A DNA stretch of 64,000 bases from DASRDU01 sp035560235 (GCA_035560235.1 DATMAG010000036.1:1-64000), one strand, 5' to 3'. Numbered from the stretch's first letter, positions 28,301-36,188 are shown. Notes: generated by a model from the sequence alone, not told the origin. Numbers and translations: made by a program.

Positions 28301-29286
28301 TTACGGCCATCGGTGATTTCAATGGCGACGCCAGGGCTGATGTCGTCGTGACGGATACCGACTCAACGCCGGGAAGTATTTCAATTCTGACCGGCAAGGG
28401 TGACGGAAGCTTCAATAGTCCGGTGAAACTGCCTTACCCGTTCGGGAACGGTCTCGTTGCGGCTGGTGATTTCAACGAAGACGGCACGACTGATCTGGCG
28501 CTGGCGCATTACGGCCTGGACACCGTTGCCATCCTGCCCAGTCAGTCACTCTGCGCTCCGGCAGGCAGCCTGACTGCCTCCTCTGCGGCCAGCTATGCCC
28601 GATACAAACTTTCGAGCGAGTCAATCGCTTCGGTGTTCGGTTCCGGGCTGGCGACGGAGACACAGATTGCGACCTCGCAGCCGCTGCCGGACAAACTGGC
28701 CGGGGTCAGCGTGAAGGTAACTGATCGCCTGGGGGCTGAGCGTCTCGCGCCGCTCTTCTTTGTCTCGCCGCTTCAGATCAACTACCAGATTCCGTCGGGA
28801 ACTGCGACAGGCCCGGCCCTGATTACGGTCATCAGAAACGGCAGCGTGGTGTCGTCCGGCACCAGCGAGATTACTGCCATCAGCCCCGGCCTGTTCACTG
28901 CCGATGCCTCAGGTTCAGGCCTCGCGGCGGCGCTCGCGCTGCGCGTCAAACCAGACAACTCGCTCGTCTATGAGCCCGTCACGCAGTTCAAGCAGGCGCA
29001 GAACAGATTCACCGCTGTTCCGATTGACCTCGGTTCTGCTTCCGATCAGGTCTTTCTGGTTCTCTTCGGCACGGGCCTTCGTCACAGCTCTTCATTATCA
29101 GCTGTCAAAGCCACGATTGGCGGGGTTGAGGCTGAAGTGACGTATGCCGGATCACAGAACGGTTTCGTCGGGCTGGATCAGATCAACGTGCGCATCCCGC
29201 GCTCACTGGCCGGGCGCGGTGAAGTGGAGGTGGGCATCACAGCCGACGGGAAAGCGGCGAACCCGGTCAGAGTGAACATCAGATAA
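22312..29286 (+). CDS. Giant mosaic surface protein: SBBP and Asp-box propellers, DUF11, BACON, FG-GAP repeats, TIGR03437
   Basis: Product is 2324 residues with an N-terminal export signal; VSAC in it could be a lipobox, but the hydrophobic run continues past the Cys. Residues 60-295 form the N-terminal domain usual for SBBP proteins (FEANAGQTD, GVDLVWYGNQQQLEYDF). Seven SBBP blades (YSTxLGG...VTGxT..DFP) follow, three at 298-470 and four at 796-1061. Between them sits an insert (474-776) with seven Asp-boxes such as STDGGTTW. Then come a DUF11 repeat (1061-1178), a carboxypeptidase-regulatory-like domain (1183-1261), a BACON domain (1266-1343), fourteen FG-GAP motifs of the type DFNGDGxxDL (1375-2060) and TIGR03437 (2090-2324). 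The many Asp/Asn/Gly loops imply calcium binding. The role is probably adhesion or carbohydrate binding at the cell surface. No catalytic site is seen. Confidence 0.92.
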   Translation: MKLSSVRLHLSVAFILVSACIGGWLLSSHPTALPDGSAATAPRVSAAVSSVAAGTGSSRDCDPATRSRISQAYGRLPLRFEANAGQTDEAVKFLVRGSGYTFFLTAEEAVIRLRRTETGTPQPDQAGKLAACNVPSNASESMVRMKLLGADSSSRLTGMNPLGGRSSYFIGNDPGRWRTGVVSFEKVRQENVWPGVDLVWYGNQQQLEYDFVVAPGTDPRAIRLAISGTQAMKVDAEGRLVLPTENGDLLMQKPQAWQEVAGERKAIACQYRLGASDEVAFDLGSYDSTLPLVIDPVLVYSTLLGGTGSDQALSVAVDSDGNAYVTGQTNSTDFPGGSAIQAAKGSQNDVFVMKLNPAGNAVVYATWLGGSGNESGTSIAVDAGGSAFVAGVTTSLNFPLLNPLQPAWGGSNDAFLVKLNPAGSALVWSTYLGGSGTDSARALALDGSGNAYLTGDTDSWDFPLRNAMQTSKKGSAVYTSSDSGSNWNAAGNELKVSQVYDLALDPKNPATLYAGTERGIYKSTNSGGVWARIGGTQLPYSVTQLAIDYVTTSTLYAVSGAFLYKSTDSGGTWTKLNIPSIVQSLTMDPVSPATLYITDFNSAYKSTDGGTTWTPVNNPRSVFGGAVDINSIAIDSTTPTILYAGTTNGIYKSTDGGKLWTPLTSGLPTGYQLNISRMVISRSNPSVLYAVLNTGGIYKTTNGGNNWESVTPPLPSYTSLTVLVIDPTSANTVYLGTQLFGLYKTTDGGATWQAGNNGLNAQYVAAIAIPVSAPATVYAGTSSGTDAFVSKINANGSALIYSSYLGGSNNDGAYDIAVDAGGNAYLTGGTASFDFPTANAYQATLNGSSDAFVTGINPAGSGLLWSTFLGGSQSESGFAIAVGATGSVYVTGDTGSTDFPTVNPLQANNRSVSPAINDGFVTRFSADGAKLDYSTYLGGRDFDYPTDLALDAAGNVYVTGQTFSSDFPTFNALQPFNGSGSTYPSHDAFVTKLKADGSAFVYSTWLGGGDYDQAYSIAVDAAGNAYVTGFTFSLNFPLTPNPLRSTRVATEAFITKLAVNSDLSVSLSDQPDPVMVGNTLTYTLTVTNNGPDIATGVTVTDTLPAGATFVSATASQGSCSGSGPVTCGLGEMPAGGKVTISIVVTPNATATISSTASVTSTIPDLNAANNSATQQTKVSNLPSIYGRVITGDGAGLSAVSMALSGAQVPSVTTASDGSYQIGELTAGGSYIITPSRQGYVFNPPSRSFGNLSADQRADFGAVACLFSIAPLNQSFPATGGTGTVKITSPDPQCPWNARSNVPWITLNAPVSGTGSATLTFSVAPTVGSRSGTLTIAGNTFTVWQEFNACSAPNFSGLPLVPMGPVITSTGAPNLVVKDFNGDGQPDVAWTGTSNSLPAVSVSLSNGSGGYNAPASLLTAPEYPAFTSIRAADFNNDGRPDLAVIRDTRLYLLLNDGAGTFKPPVETNLSQRLASLLTGDFNGDGNTDLVFFTVDVPSDIRILVLSGTGTGSFGAVRAIAYRPVVPVSQSDSGDFNGDGKADLALLYGPGLIIILKGTGTGDFEFATSIDATGGTVGIMTVGDFNGDLRSDVAYLKSFDNQTASVFLADNAGGFGKPLSVGITGPGKAVIAEDFNGNGKAELAVLTTDGAALLSVTGGSLEIRGFYFTGTTAAVPAGSNAVAFFGTGDYNRDGRPDLFVPGVGGLAVLISDGNGGFAGPRSFTFSVPSPNIPLQSLNPAAVRAADLNGDGISDLALLYGDKVVVMTGNGRGEFGAQVGYTAGSSPRALAFSDINRDGKTDLAVLNNGSGSVTILINDGKGVFTQTFTIATGANPRSFAVEDFTGDGIPDLIVKTGTSGLSLLAGDGKGGFAAVNSGLVPGFSDLVFRTGDFNGDGITDLVVLNAVPFTDCSTSGKQLVVLTGDGRGGFATAWQRTLAELSLDSVPSSLEFSDLNGDGRADLLFTSNCQRQFGLSVMLSGSDGSFSAPVKYAAGSSPVITAIGDFNGDARADVVVTDTDSTPGSISILTGKGDGSFNSPVKLPYPFGNGLVAAGDFNEDGTTDLALAHYGLDTVAILPSQSLCAPAGSLTASSAASYARYKLSSESIASVFGSGLATETQIATSQPLPDKLAGVSVKVTDRLGAERLAPLFFVSPLQINYQIPSGTATGPALITVIRNGSVVSSGTSEITAISPGLFTADASGSGLAAALALRVKPDNSLVYEPVTQFKQAQNRFTAVPIDLGSASDQVFLVLFGTGLRHSSSLSAVKATIGGVEAEVTYAGSQNGFVGLDQINVRIPRSLAGRGEVEVGITADGKAANPVRVNIR

Positions 29287-29399
29287 ACTCCAGGCCACTG
29301 ATGATCCGGCAGGCTGTCGGCGCTGAGCAGATCAGCGCGGCGACGGCTGCTGCATCGTGGCCTGAATCATTCTGCGGTTGTTCGGCCTGGCCCTCCTGA

Positions 29400-29428
29400 T
29401 TGCCATTGCCTGCTGTTTCGTGTATCAA
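29400..29428 (+). promoter_or_regulatory. Candidate sigma70-type promoter of gpmA
   Basis: TTGCCA (29400-29405), a 17-base spacer and TATCAA (29423-29428) end 34 bases before the gpmA ATG. Five of six -35 bases and four of six -10 bases match the consensus. Confidence 0.45.
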
Positions 29429-29461
29429 TTTCCTTTTCATTTCATCAAAGGAGAATCGATC

Positions 29462-30211
29462 ATGAAGACACTCGTCTTACTGCGTCACGGTGAAAGCGAC
29501 TGGAACCGTGAAAACCGCTTCACCGGCTGGACTGACGTTGACCTGAGCGAAAAGGGCGTTCAGGAGGCTGCTGCTGCCGGGCGACAAATGAAACAGGATG
29601 GCTACACGTTCGATGTGGCCTTCACTTCTGTCCTCAGGCGCGCGATCAGAACGCTGCACCTCGCGCTCGAAGAGATGGATCTGCTCTGGATTCCGGAATA
29701 CAAAAGCTGGCGGCTCAACGAGCGGCATTACGGCGCGCTGCAGGGCCTGAACAAGGCCGAAACGGCTGAACGGCACGGACTCGAACAGACCAACATCTGG
29801 CGGCGCAGTTACGACATTCCGCCGCCGCCGCTCACGCCCGACGATCCGCGCTACCCGGGCCGCGATCCGCGTTACGCCTCGCTCGCGCCTGATGAACTGC
29901 CGCTGACTGAATGCCTGAAGGATACTGTGGCGCGCTTTCTGCCTTACTGGCACGAAACGATTGCGCCCGTCGTGCGCGAAGGAAAGCGGGTGCTGATTGC
30001 CGCGCACGGCAACAGTCTGCGGGCGCTGGTCAAATATCTCGACAACATCTCCGATGAAGAGATTGTCGGCCTCAACATCCCCACCGGAATTCCGCTGGTC
30101 TACGAACTCAATGATGACCTGACGCCGCTCAGGCATTTTTACCTGGGCGATCCGGAAGCGGTGAAGCGTGCGACTGAAGCCGTCGCCGGACAATTGAAGA
30201 AGAAGGACTGA
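29462..30211 (+). CDS. gpmA: 2,3-bisphosphoglycerate-dependent phosphoglycerate mutase
   Basis: Product is 249 residues, the usual length. The ATG at 29462 has AAAGGAG upstream. It shows the phosphohistidine motif LVLLRHGESDWNRENRFTGW (His in RHG), RLNERHYGALQGLNK, the second histidine in IAAHGNSLRALVKYLD and the glutamate in the LEEMD context. It interconverts 3- and 2-phosphoglycerate in glycolysis, in the cytoplasm. An unrelated cofactor-independent mutase (gpmI) follows 129 bases downstream on the same strand, so both analogous enzymes sit side by side. Because the gpmI copy lacks a metal ligand, gpmA is likely the working glycolytic enzyme here. Confidence 0.96.
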   Translation: MKTLVLLRHGESDWNRENRFTGWTDVDLSEKGVQEAAAAGRQMKQDGYTFDVAFTSVLRRAIRTLHLALEEMDLLWIPEYKSWRLNERHYGALQGLNKAETAERHGLEQTNIWRRSYDIPPPPLTPDDPRYPGRDPRYASLAPDELPLTECLKDTVARFLPYWHETIAPVVREGKRVLIAAHGNSLRALVKYLDNISDEEIVGLNIPTGIPLVYELNDDLTPLRHFYLGDPEAVKRATEAVAGQLKKKD

Positions 30212-30340
30212 AACCTGCCAGGGCAGGAATCAACCCCGGGGAGACACGTGGACAGATAAACTCACTGCACTGCCTGTGTTCCCCGTGGTTCACTCCTGAA
30301 TCGCAGACTTCGCTGACTGGATTGAGGCGACAGGCTGACA

Positions 30341-31888
30341 ATGGCCATCAGCAAACTCAAAAGGCGACCGGTCGCGCTGATTATTCTGAGCGGATTCGGC
30401 TGGTCGCAGCAGACCGCAGGCAACGCGCTTGCTCAGGCTCGCACGCCCTTTCTCGATCAGTATCTGGCGCAGTATCCGCACACGCTGCTCGAAGCTTCGG
30501 GCGAGCGCGTCGGGCTGCCGCCGGGTCAGGCCGGGAACTCCGAAGTAAGCCATCTGATTTTTGGCGCGGGCCGCACCGTGCCGATGGAAGTCACGCGCAT
30601 TGACGAAGCGATTGCCGAAGGCACCTTCCTTGAAAATCCGACGCTCGTTGCGGCCATCGAAGCCGGGCGCGAAACGGCGCTGCACCTGATGGGACTTGTC
30701 TCGGACGGCGGCGTACATTCGATGAACACGCATCTTTATGCGCTGCTCAGAATGGCCGCTCAGCGCGGAGTCAGGCGCGTCTTCGTTCATGTGTTCACCG
30801 ATGGCCGCGATACGGCGCAGACTTCGGGCCGGGGTTTCGTTGCTGAACTGATGGAGCGAATGCGCCAGCTCGGGACGGGGCGCATCGCCACGATCACCGG
30901 GCGCTGGTACGCGATGGATCGCGACAATCGCTGGGAGCGCATCCAGCGCGCTTATGAAGCGATCACAAGCGGCAGAGGCCGGCCATTCACCGATCCGCTC
31001 GAAGCCATTTCGGCTTCTTATGAAGACGGCATCACTGATGAGTTCATCGAACCGATTGTGATTACGGAATCCAGTGGACAGCCGGTGGCGACAGTGCAGC
31101 CAGGCGATTCGGTCATCTTCTTCAACTTCCGTGCTGATCGCGGGCGGCAGCTGACGCGGGCTTTTACGGGGCTGAATTTCGACAGGTTCAGACGCGAGCT
31201 GATTCCGAGTCTGCACTTCGCCACCTTCACGCAATACGACCGTTCATTCAACACTCCGATTGTCTTTGCGCCGCGCCATCAGCCGGACACTCTGGCTGAA
31301 ATCTTCGCTCGCGAAGGCGTCAGAAATCTGCGCCTTGCTGAAACCGAAAAGTTCGCGCACGTGACCTGGTTCTTCAACGGCGGCCATGAACACGAGATGC
31401 CTTATGAAAGCCGCCTTGAAGTGCCTTCGCCTCAGGTGAGCCGATATGACGAGAAGCCTGAAATGGCGGCTTTCAAGGTGACTGACAAAATCTGCCGCGC
31501 GCTCGATGAGGGCGAGCAGGATGTTTACATCATCAACTTCGCCAACGGCGATCTGGTCAGCCACAGCGGCAACCTCGGCGCGACCATCGAAGCCGTCGAA
31601 GCGGTTGACACCTGCCTCGGCTGGGTGATCGGCACGATTGAACGAGTCAGGGGCGCAGCCATCATCACGGCAGATCACGGCAACTGCGAACAGATGACCG
31701 ATCCTGAAACCGGCGCTCCGCACACGGCGCATACAACCAACCCGGTTCCCTTCATTCTCTGCGACCGTGAATTCAGCGGAACCCTGCGCAGCGGCGGATC
31801 GTTGGAAGATGTTGCACCGACAATTCTGGATTTGCTGGGGCTGGCACAACCACCAGAGATGACCGGTCGCAGCCTGCTGCAGCCCTGA
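30341..31888 (+). CDS. gpmI: Phosphoglycerate mutase, 2,3-BPG-independent type, with an altered metal ligand
   Basis: Product is 515 residues, full length. Most family motifs are intact: catalytic serine in GNSEV, MGLVSDGGVHS, DGRDT, GRWYAMDRDNRWER, FNFRADRGRQ, WFFNGGHE, the FANGDLVSH pair (Asp, His), ADHGNCEQM and the late histidine in TAHTTNP. The first metal motif, normally LDGxG, reads IILSGFGW, so the aspartate that binds the second manganese in characterised enzymes is Ser. The residue before the next histidine is also changed (GNSEVSH instead of GNSEVGH). The rest shows no decay. It may have reduced or changed activity, for example on another phosphate monoester. Start ATG at 30341; the ribosome site is weak (GAGGCGACAGGCTGACA). 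Confidence 0.9.
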   Translation: MAISKLKRRPVALIILSGFGWSQQTAGNALAQARTPFLDQYLAQYPHTLLEASGERVGLPPGQAGNSEVSHLIFGAGRTVPMEVTRIDEAIAEGTFLENPTLVAAIEAGRETALHLMGLVSDGGVHSMNTHLYALLRMAAQRGVRRVFVHVFTDGRDTAQTSGRGFVAELMERMRQLGTGRIATITGRWYAMDRDNRWERIQRAYEAITSGRGRPFTDPLEAISASYEDGITDEFIEPIVITESSGQPVATVQPGDSVIFFNFRADRGRQLTRAFTGLNFDRFRRELIPSLHFATFTQYDRSFNTPIVFAPRHQPDTLAEIFAREGVRNLRLAETEKFAHVTWFFNGGHEHEMPYESRLEVPSPQVSRYDEKPEMAAFKVTDKICRALDEGEQDVYIINFANGDLVSHSGNLGATIEAVEAVDTCLGWVIGTIERVRGAAIITADHGNCEQMTDPETGAPHTAHTTNPVPFILCDREFSGTLRSGGSLEDVAPTILDLLGLAQPPEMTGRSLLQP

Positions 31889-31944
31889 GACGTTTTTCGA
31901 GGCGCTCATTTCAGAGACGGGTGTTTGCGATTGAAGACAGAACT

Positions 31945-32024
31945 GAATGCGGATGAAACGGACAAAACAGATCGGGACGGATTCTGATCTGAGCCAGTCT
32001 GTCACATCCGCTCAATCCGCATTC
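31945..32024. repeat. Inverted repeat of the GGAACACGGATGAAAC family
   Basis: The left arm GAATGCGGATGAAACGG (31945-31961) and right arm CCGCTCAATCCGCATTC (32008-32024) are mostly complementary. The centre contains the same GATCxGxACGGATTCTGATCT-like core as the copies at 4260 and 48851. It sits between gpmI and the GT9 gene. Confidence 0.75.
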
Positions 32025-32053
32025 CCTTACTCTCAGGCTTGAGCCGCCGGGTG

Positions 32054-33124
32054 ATGACGGCTTACACTCGATCCCGCCCGATACTGTCTGAACTGATGTA
32101 CTCTGACCCTCGCAATCTGCTGATCGTTCACATCGCCGGACTTGGCGAAACGATCCTGGCCCTGCCGGCACTGCGTTCCCTGCGTCATCATTTATCAGCA
32201 GCCCGTGTCACTGTAGCGAGCAGTCCGGTCGGGGCTGAGGTGCTGCAACTGTCGGGCTGCGTCAATGAAGTGCTGACAATCGGACGCCTGCGACACGGTG
32301 AAATTGCCGCGCCGCGCGCAACCTGGCGCAGTCTGAAATCGCTGCGCGAAGCCTCGCATCACCGCTACGATCTGGCGATTGAATTCAAATCAGGCACTGA
32401 ATCAGCCGTCCTGATGAATTTTGCGCGGCCACTGCGGCGGCTCAATGCCCCGCGCAAAGGGCTGCACCGTCTCGTCGGGCTGGTCACGAACCTGCTGTCT
32501 CGCTCATCACAGAGTTACAGACATCTGGCGCAGCAATATCTTGAATTGCTCGAACCGCTCGGCGTGCGTCCGCTTGAGGCTGCGCCGAAACTTTCGACCG
32601 ACCGTGAAGCCGATGAACGGATTGAAAAGCTGCTGCGGAAAAACAGGCTGAAGCCGGGCGAACTGCTTGTGGGCATTCATCCGGGCGCGGGCAGCGCGCA
32701 GCAGCGCTGGCCGGCTGAAAGATTTGCTTCGCTGGCGGCGCGATTCATTTACAATTTCAACGCGCGCGTGATTCTGCTTTCCGGGCCGCGTGAACGCGGG
32801 CTGGTGCGCAAAGTGGCCGCGTCGCTGCCGAAGGAGCGCATCGTGCTGCCCGGTCTGCCTGATGTCAGCGAACTGGCTTCGATGCTGGCGCGGCTGAGTA
32901 TTTTCATTGGCAATCATTCAGGCCCCGCTCATCTGGCGGCTGCCGTCGGCGCGCCGGTCGTGGTGGCATCAATCACAAGCGGCCCGTCACCGTATGATCT
33001 GCTCGGCAGAAACAATACCCACGTGCGCGGCCCCGCCGCTGAAACGATCCCCGAAGAGGCAGTTTATGAAGCCGCCTGTCTGCTGCTCCAAAGCAGCCGG
33101 GCCGAGAGACTGATGGCGCTGTAA
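32054..33124 (+). CDS. Glycosyltransferase family 9 (heptosyltransferase-like)
   Basis: Product is about 356 residues from ATG 32054. A later ATG at 32096 (MYSDPRNLLIVH) and an earlier TTG at 32039 are equally open, and none has a clear ribosome site. The N-terminal domain opens with LLIVHIAGLGETILALPALR, the family's glycine-rich loop. The usual catalytic aspartate in 'GDxxxTLP' is Glu here. The C-terminal domain has VGIHPGAGSAQQRWPAERFA and the nucleotide-sugar site GNHSGPAHLAAAVGAPVV. Such enzymes add heptose or another sugar to lipopolysaccharide or glycans at the inner face of the inner membrane. No other LPS genes are adjacent, so the acceptor is unknown. Confidence 0.88.
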   Translation: MTAYTRSRPILSELMYSDPRNLLIVHIAGLGETILALPALRSLRHHLSAARVTVASSPVGAEVLQLSGCVNEVLTIGRLRHGEIAAPRATWRSLKSLREASHHRYDLAIEFKSGTESAVLMNFARPLRRLNAPRKGLHRLVGLVTNLLSRSSQSYRHLAQQYLELLEPLGVRPLEAAPKLSTDREADERIEKLLRKNRLKPGELLVGIHPGAGSAQQRWPAERFASLAARFIYNFNARVILLSGPRERGLVRKVAASLPKERIVLPGLPDVSELASMLARLSIFIGNHSGPAHLAAAVGAPVVVASITSGPSPYDLLGRNNTHVRGPAAETIPEEAVYEAACLLLQSSRAERLMAL

Positions 33125-33226
33125 AGCCTTGCGGCGAACTTTCAGCGCGGCCATCGCTTCCAAAGATCGCCATCACAGCAGTGTCAGCAGGCCTGAAACC
33201 TGCTGCACAAAACTCAGGAGAATTAA

Positions 33227-35452
33227 ATGCTACGCAAATTATTCGTCATTTCACTGGTCATCACTTCGCTGATGATCTCTTCCTTCTCGATTTTTGCGGA
33301 TGAAGGAATGTGGCTGCCCGGCGACATCGCCCAACTGCCGGTCAGCAAACTCAAGGCCAAAGGGCTGCAGCTCAACGCCGAGGATATTTACAGCACCACA
33401 AAGACGAGCCTGAAGGATGCCGTCGTGCAGCTCAGCATCGGCTGCACCGGTTCGTTCGTCTCACCCGAAGGTCTGATTCTGACCAATCATCACTGCGCCT
33501 TTGAGGGCGTCACCAAAAACAGCACGGTTGACAGCAACCTCATCAACAACGGTTTTCTCGCTGCTTCGCGCGACAAGGAGATTCAGCTCAAGGGTTACGC
33601 CGTCTCGATCACGCAGGATTACCGCGACGTGACGAGCGAAGTGCTGTCAGCCGTCACGCCCGCGATGTCGCCTGAAGAACGCGAGCGCGCCATCAACGCG
33701 AAGAAGGCCGAGATTGCCAAAACAGCGCTCGGCGACCGCGCAAAGGAAGGTTATCGCACGCAGGTCATGGATATGACCGGCGGCGTCAATTACTACCTTT
33801 ACACTTATCTCACGATCAGAGACGTGCGGCTGGTTTACGCGCCGCCGAAAAGCATCGGCTTTTATGGCGGCGACCCTGACAACTTTGAATGGCCGCGTCA
33901 CGCCGGTGATTTCGCGTTTCTGCGCGCTTATGTCGGCGCAGACGGCAAACCGGCTGACTTCAACAAGGACAACGTGCCGTTCAAGCCGAAGAAATTCCTG
34001 CCCGTCAATGCAGGCGGCGTGAAGGAGAATGAGTTCACGATGATTATGGGTTATCCGGGCGCGACCTACCGGTATCGTGAATCGTATTCAATCGAGTTCC
34101 GCGAAAAGTATCAGCTTCCCGATTCCATCAGGACGCTGCGTCAGCAGATCGCCGCGCTGACTGAAGAAGGCGAGCACGATCCGGCGGCGAAGATTCGCAA
34201 TGCTGATCGCATCTTCAGTCTGAGCAATACGCTCAAGGCTTATGAAGGCGCGGTCACCGCGCTGCGCCGCATGAATCTGGCCGAACGCAAGCGCACCGAA
34301 GAGGCTGCGTTTACGAAATGGCTGGAGAGCAATCCGGCAGCGAAGGCGAAATACGGCAACGTGCTGCCGCAGATTGCCGATCTGTACCGCGACCTCAATT
34401 CATTTTATCTGCGCCTGAGCGCGCTGCAGCAGATCAGCGACTCAGCCGATCTGATCGGCGTGCTGGCTTATGCATATCAGCGCGCGCTGGAGCAGGAGAA
34501 GCCCGCCGCTGAACGCTCACCGCTCTTCAGCGATGCGCGGGTGCAGGGACTGCTCGCACAGCTCTCGGCCTCTTGGAAGGAGATGGACACAGCTTCTGAA
34601 GCGAAGGCTCTGGCGGGTGCGCTCGCCAATGCCGATCAGTTGCCGCGTGAACAGCAGCTTCCGTTCGTCGAACAGCTCTTTGCCGGAAAGGCCGGAGCGG
34701 AACGGCGCAAGGCTGAGAACGAATACGCGCGTCAGTTGATCGAAAACTCGCAGTTCAGATCAATTGACAACCTTGCCAAAGCCCTCAAGTCATCGCTCGC
34801 GGAGCTGCGCGCGATTGACGACCCGGCGTTGAAGCTGGCGATGCAGGTGATGGATGAACGCGCCCCGCTCGAAAAGCGACAGGCGAACTTCAACAATCAG
34901 ATCGTGAAGCTGCGGCCTGAGTTCGTGCGCGGCATGCTCGAAATGAGAAAGGGGCCGTACTATCCCGATGCCAATTTTACGCTGCGATTCACGTATGGCG
35001 AAATCAAAGGCTACAAACCGCGCGATGCGGTCACCTATGACTGGCAGACTTCGCTCTCCGGCGTGATGGAGAAGGACACGGGCGAGGAGCCGTATGACGT
35101 TCCGGCGAAGCTGAAGGAGCTTTTCAAAAAGAAGGACTTCGGCAGCTACGTTGATCCGCGGCTCAACGACGTGCCGGTTGATTTTCTGACCACGAACGAC
35201 ATCACGGGCGGCAACTCAGGTTCGCCGGTGATGAACGGGCGGGGCGAACTGATCGGCCTGGCCTTCGATGGCAACTACGAAGGACTCGGAGTTGATTACG
35301 CGTACGAGGCTCCGCTCAATCGCACGATTGTGGCCGATATTCGCTACGTGCTGTTCCTGACCGAGAAGTTCGCGGGCGCGAGTTATCTCTTCAGGGAGAT
35401 GCAGATCAAAGGCGCCAAAACCGCAGCCGCCAAAGCGGCAGGCGCGATCTGA
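33227..35452 (+). CDS. S46-family dipeptidyl-peptidase, DPP7-type
   Basis: Product is 741 residues with a signal peptide. A good GGAGAA precedes the ATG. After it comes the family N-terminus DEGMWLPGDI. The catalytic triad is visible: His in ILTNHHCAFEG (about 89), Asp in GDPDNFEWPRH (about 222) and Ser in TGGNSGSPV (about 662). Eighteen residues after the serine the chain reads FDGN. In characterised members Gly at this place goes with DPP7-like preference for hydrophobic P1 residues, while Arg gives DPP11-like acidic preference. Thus DPP7 type is the better call. It removes dipeptides from peptide N-termini in the periplasm, feeding amino-acid uptake. Confidence 0.93.
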   Translation: MLRKLFVISLVITSLMISSFSIFADEGMWLPGDIAQLPVSKLKAKGLQLNAEDIYSTTKTSLKDAVVQLSIGCTGSFVSPEGLILTNHHCAFEGVTKNSTVDSNLINNGFLAASRDKEIQLKGYAVSITQDYRDVTSEVLSAVTPAMSPEERERAINAKKAEIAKTALGDRAKEGYRTQVMDMTGGVNYYLYTYLTIRDVRLVYAPPKSIGFYGGDPDNFEWPRHAGDFAFLRAYVGADGKPADFNKDNVPFKPKKFLPVNAGGVKENEFTMIMGYPGATYRYRESYSIEFREKYQLPDSIRTLRQQIAALTEEGEHDPAAKIRNADRIFSLSNTLKAYEGAVTALRRMNLAERKRTEEAAFTKWLESNPAAKAKYGNVLPQIADLYRDLNSFYLRLSALQQISDSADLIGVLAYAYQRALEQEKPAAERSPLFSDARVQGLLAQLSASWKEMDTASEAKALAGALANADQLPREQQLPFVEQLFAGKAGAERRKAENEYARQLIENSQFRSIDNLAKALKSSLAELRAIDDPALKLAMQVMDERAPLEKRQANFNNQIVKLRPEFVRGMLEMRKGPYYPDANFTLRFTYGEIKGYKPRDAVTYDWQTSLSGVMEKDTGEEPYDVPAKLKELFKKKDFGSYVDPRLNDVPVDFLTTNDITGGNSGSPVMNGRGELIGLAFDGNYEGLGVDYAYEAPLNRTIVADIRYVLFLTEKFAGASYLFREMQIKGAKTAAAKAAGAI

Positions 35453-35476
35453 CGCGATCTGACAACAGCCATCAAC

Positions 35477-35519
35477 GCAAAGAGCGCAGTGAGTGATTGA
35501 TACTCACTGCGCTCTTTGC
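35477..35519. terminator. Perfect 18-bp hairpin between convergent genes
   Basis: GCAAAGAGCGCAGTGAGT (35477-35494) pairs perfectly with 35502-35519 around a 7-base loop. It stands between the ends of the S46 peptidase gene and the anti-sigma gene. It could end transcription in both directions, although neither side has a long T run. Confidence 0.6.
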
Positions 35520-35567
35520 TGTCCATCTGCGAAGCGAACTGACAATTCGCGCTGCTTTCCCGTCGGC

Positions 35568-36188
35568 TCAGGAAAGAATTTCAAACCCGCCGGAGATGAT
35601 CAGCACCAGCGCGCCGCCATTGGTATAGACCCTGTCGTGAATGCTGCCTGGCAGGGCGCACTGAAAATCACCGGGGCCGTAGGTTTCATCGCCGATGTGA
35701 AAATCGCCTTCGAGGACGAGGCACTCCTCGACTCCGAAATGGCGATGGCGAATCACTTCAGCGCCCGGTTTCATGCGCAGCAGGGTGCTCACTGCACCGC
35801 TGGATTTGTCTTCAAAAAGAATTTTCGCTTCGATCCCTGGCGAAACGGAAACCCATTCACCTTCATCCGCGCGAACGTGAAAGAGGCCCCTGAGCGCGGC
35901 GTTCAGGGCCGGTGAAGTGGTCGCGTACTTTGCAATGCTGGCAGGCCGCTTTTCGCCCGCGATGCGGGCCATGAGTTTCTCTCTGGCTGCAGCCGGAGGC
36001 TCGGCTTCAGGCGCATCGAGGGCGAGCGAAGCGACGACCGATTCACAGGCGCGCAGTTCGGCTGCCAGATGGTTATCTTCTGCCATCAGCGCTTCAAAGG
36101 CGCGTGCCTCGTGCTGTCCGAGCGCGCCGAGCGCATAGAGTGCAGTCAGTTCCTGAATATAATCCGTCTCTGTTCCGTTGCCGTTCAT
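35568..36188 (-). CDS. Anti-sigma factor: RskA-like N-terminus fused to a ChrR-type cupin
   Basis: Product is 206 residues and lacks any membrane helix, so it is soluble. Residues 8-75 follow the RskA/anti-sigma pattern (YALGALGQHEARAFEALM, later EPPAAAREKLMARI). The zinc motif H-x3-C-x2-C of ChrR-type anti-sigma domains is absent. Residues 105-205 form a cupin: RHRHFGVEECLVLEGDF gives two His and a Glu, and PGSIHD gives the third His, so a metal site is intact. Start ATG 36188 overlaps the sigma stop as ATGA, so the pair is translationally coupled. By analogy with ChrR the cupin should sense an oxidant or metabolite and release the sigma factor. The signal is unknown. Confidence 0.85.
   Translation of the reverse strand: MNGNGTETDYIQELTALYALGALGQHEARAFEALMAEDNHLAAELRACESVVASLALDAPEAEPPAAAREKLMARIAGEKRPASIAKYATTSPALNAALRGLFHVRADEGEWVSVSPGIEAKILFEDKSSGAVSTLLRMKPGAEVIRHRHFGVEECLVLEGDFHIGDETYGPGDFQCALPGSIHDRVYTNGGALVLIISGGFEILS

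Noticed and set aside
32054..33124. Glu instead of Asp in the GT9 glycine-rich loop (GLGETILALP) as a sign of inactivation
   Set aside because: I recall this substitution in other family members, the other motifs are intact, and Glu is a conservative change; not enough for a finding.
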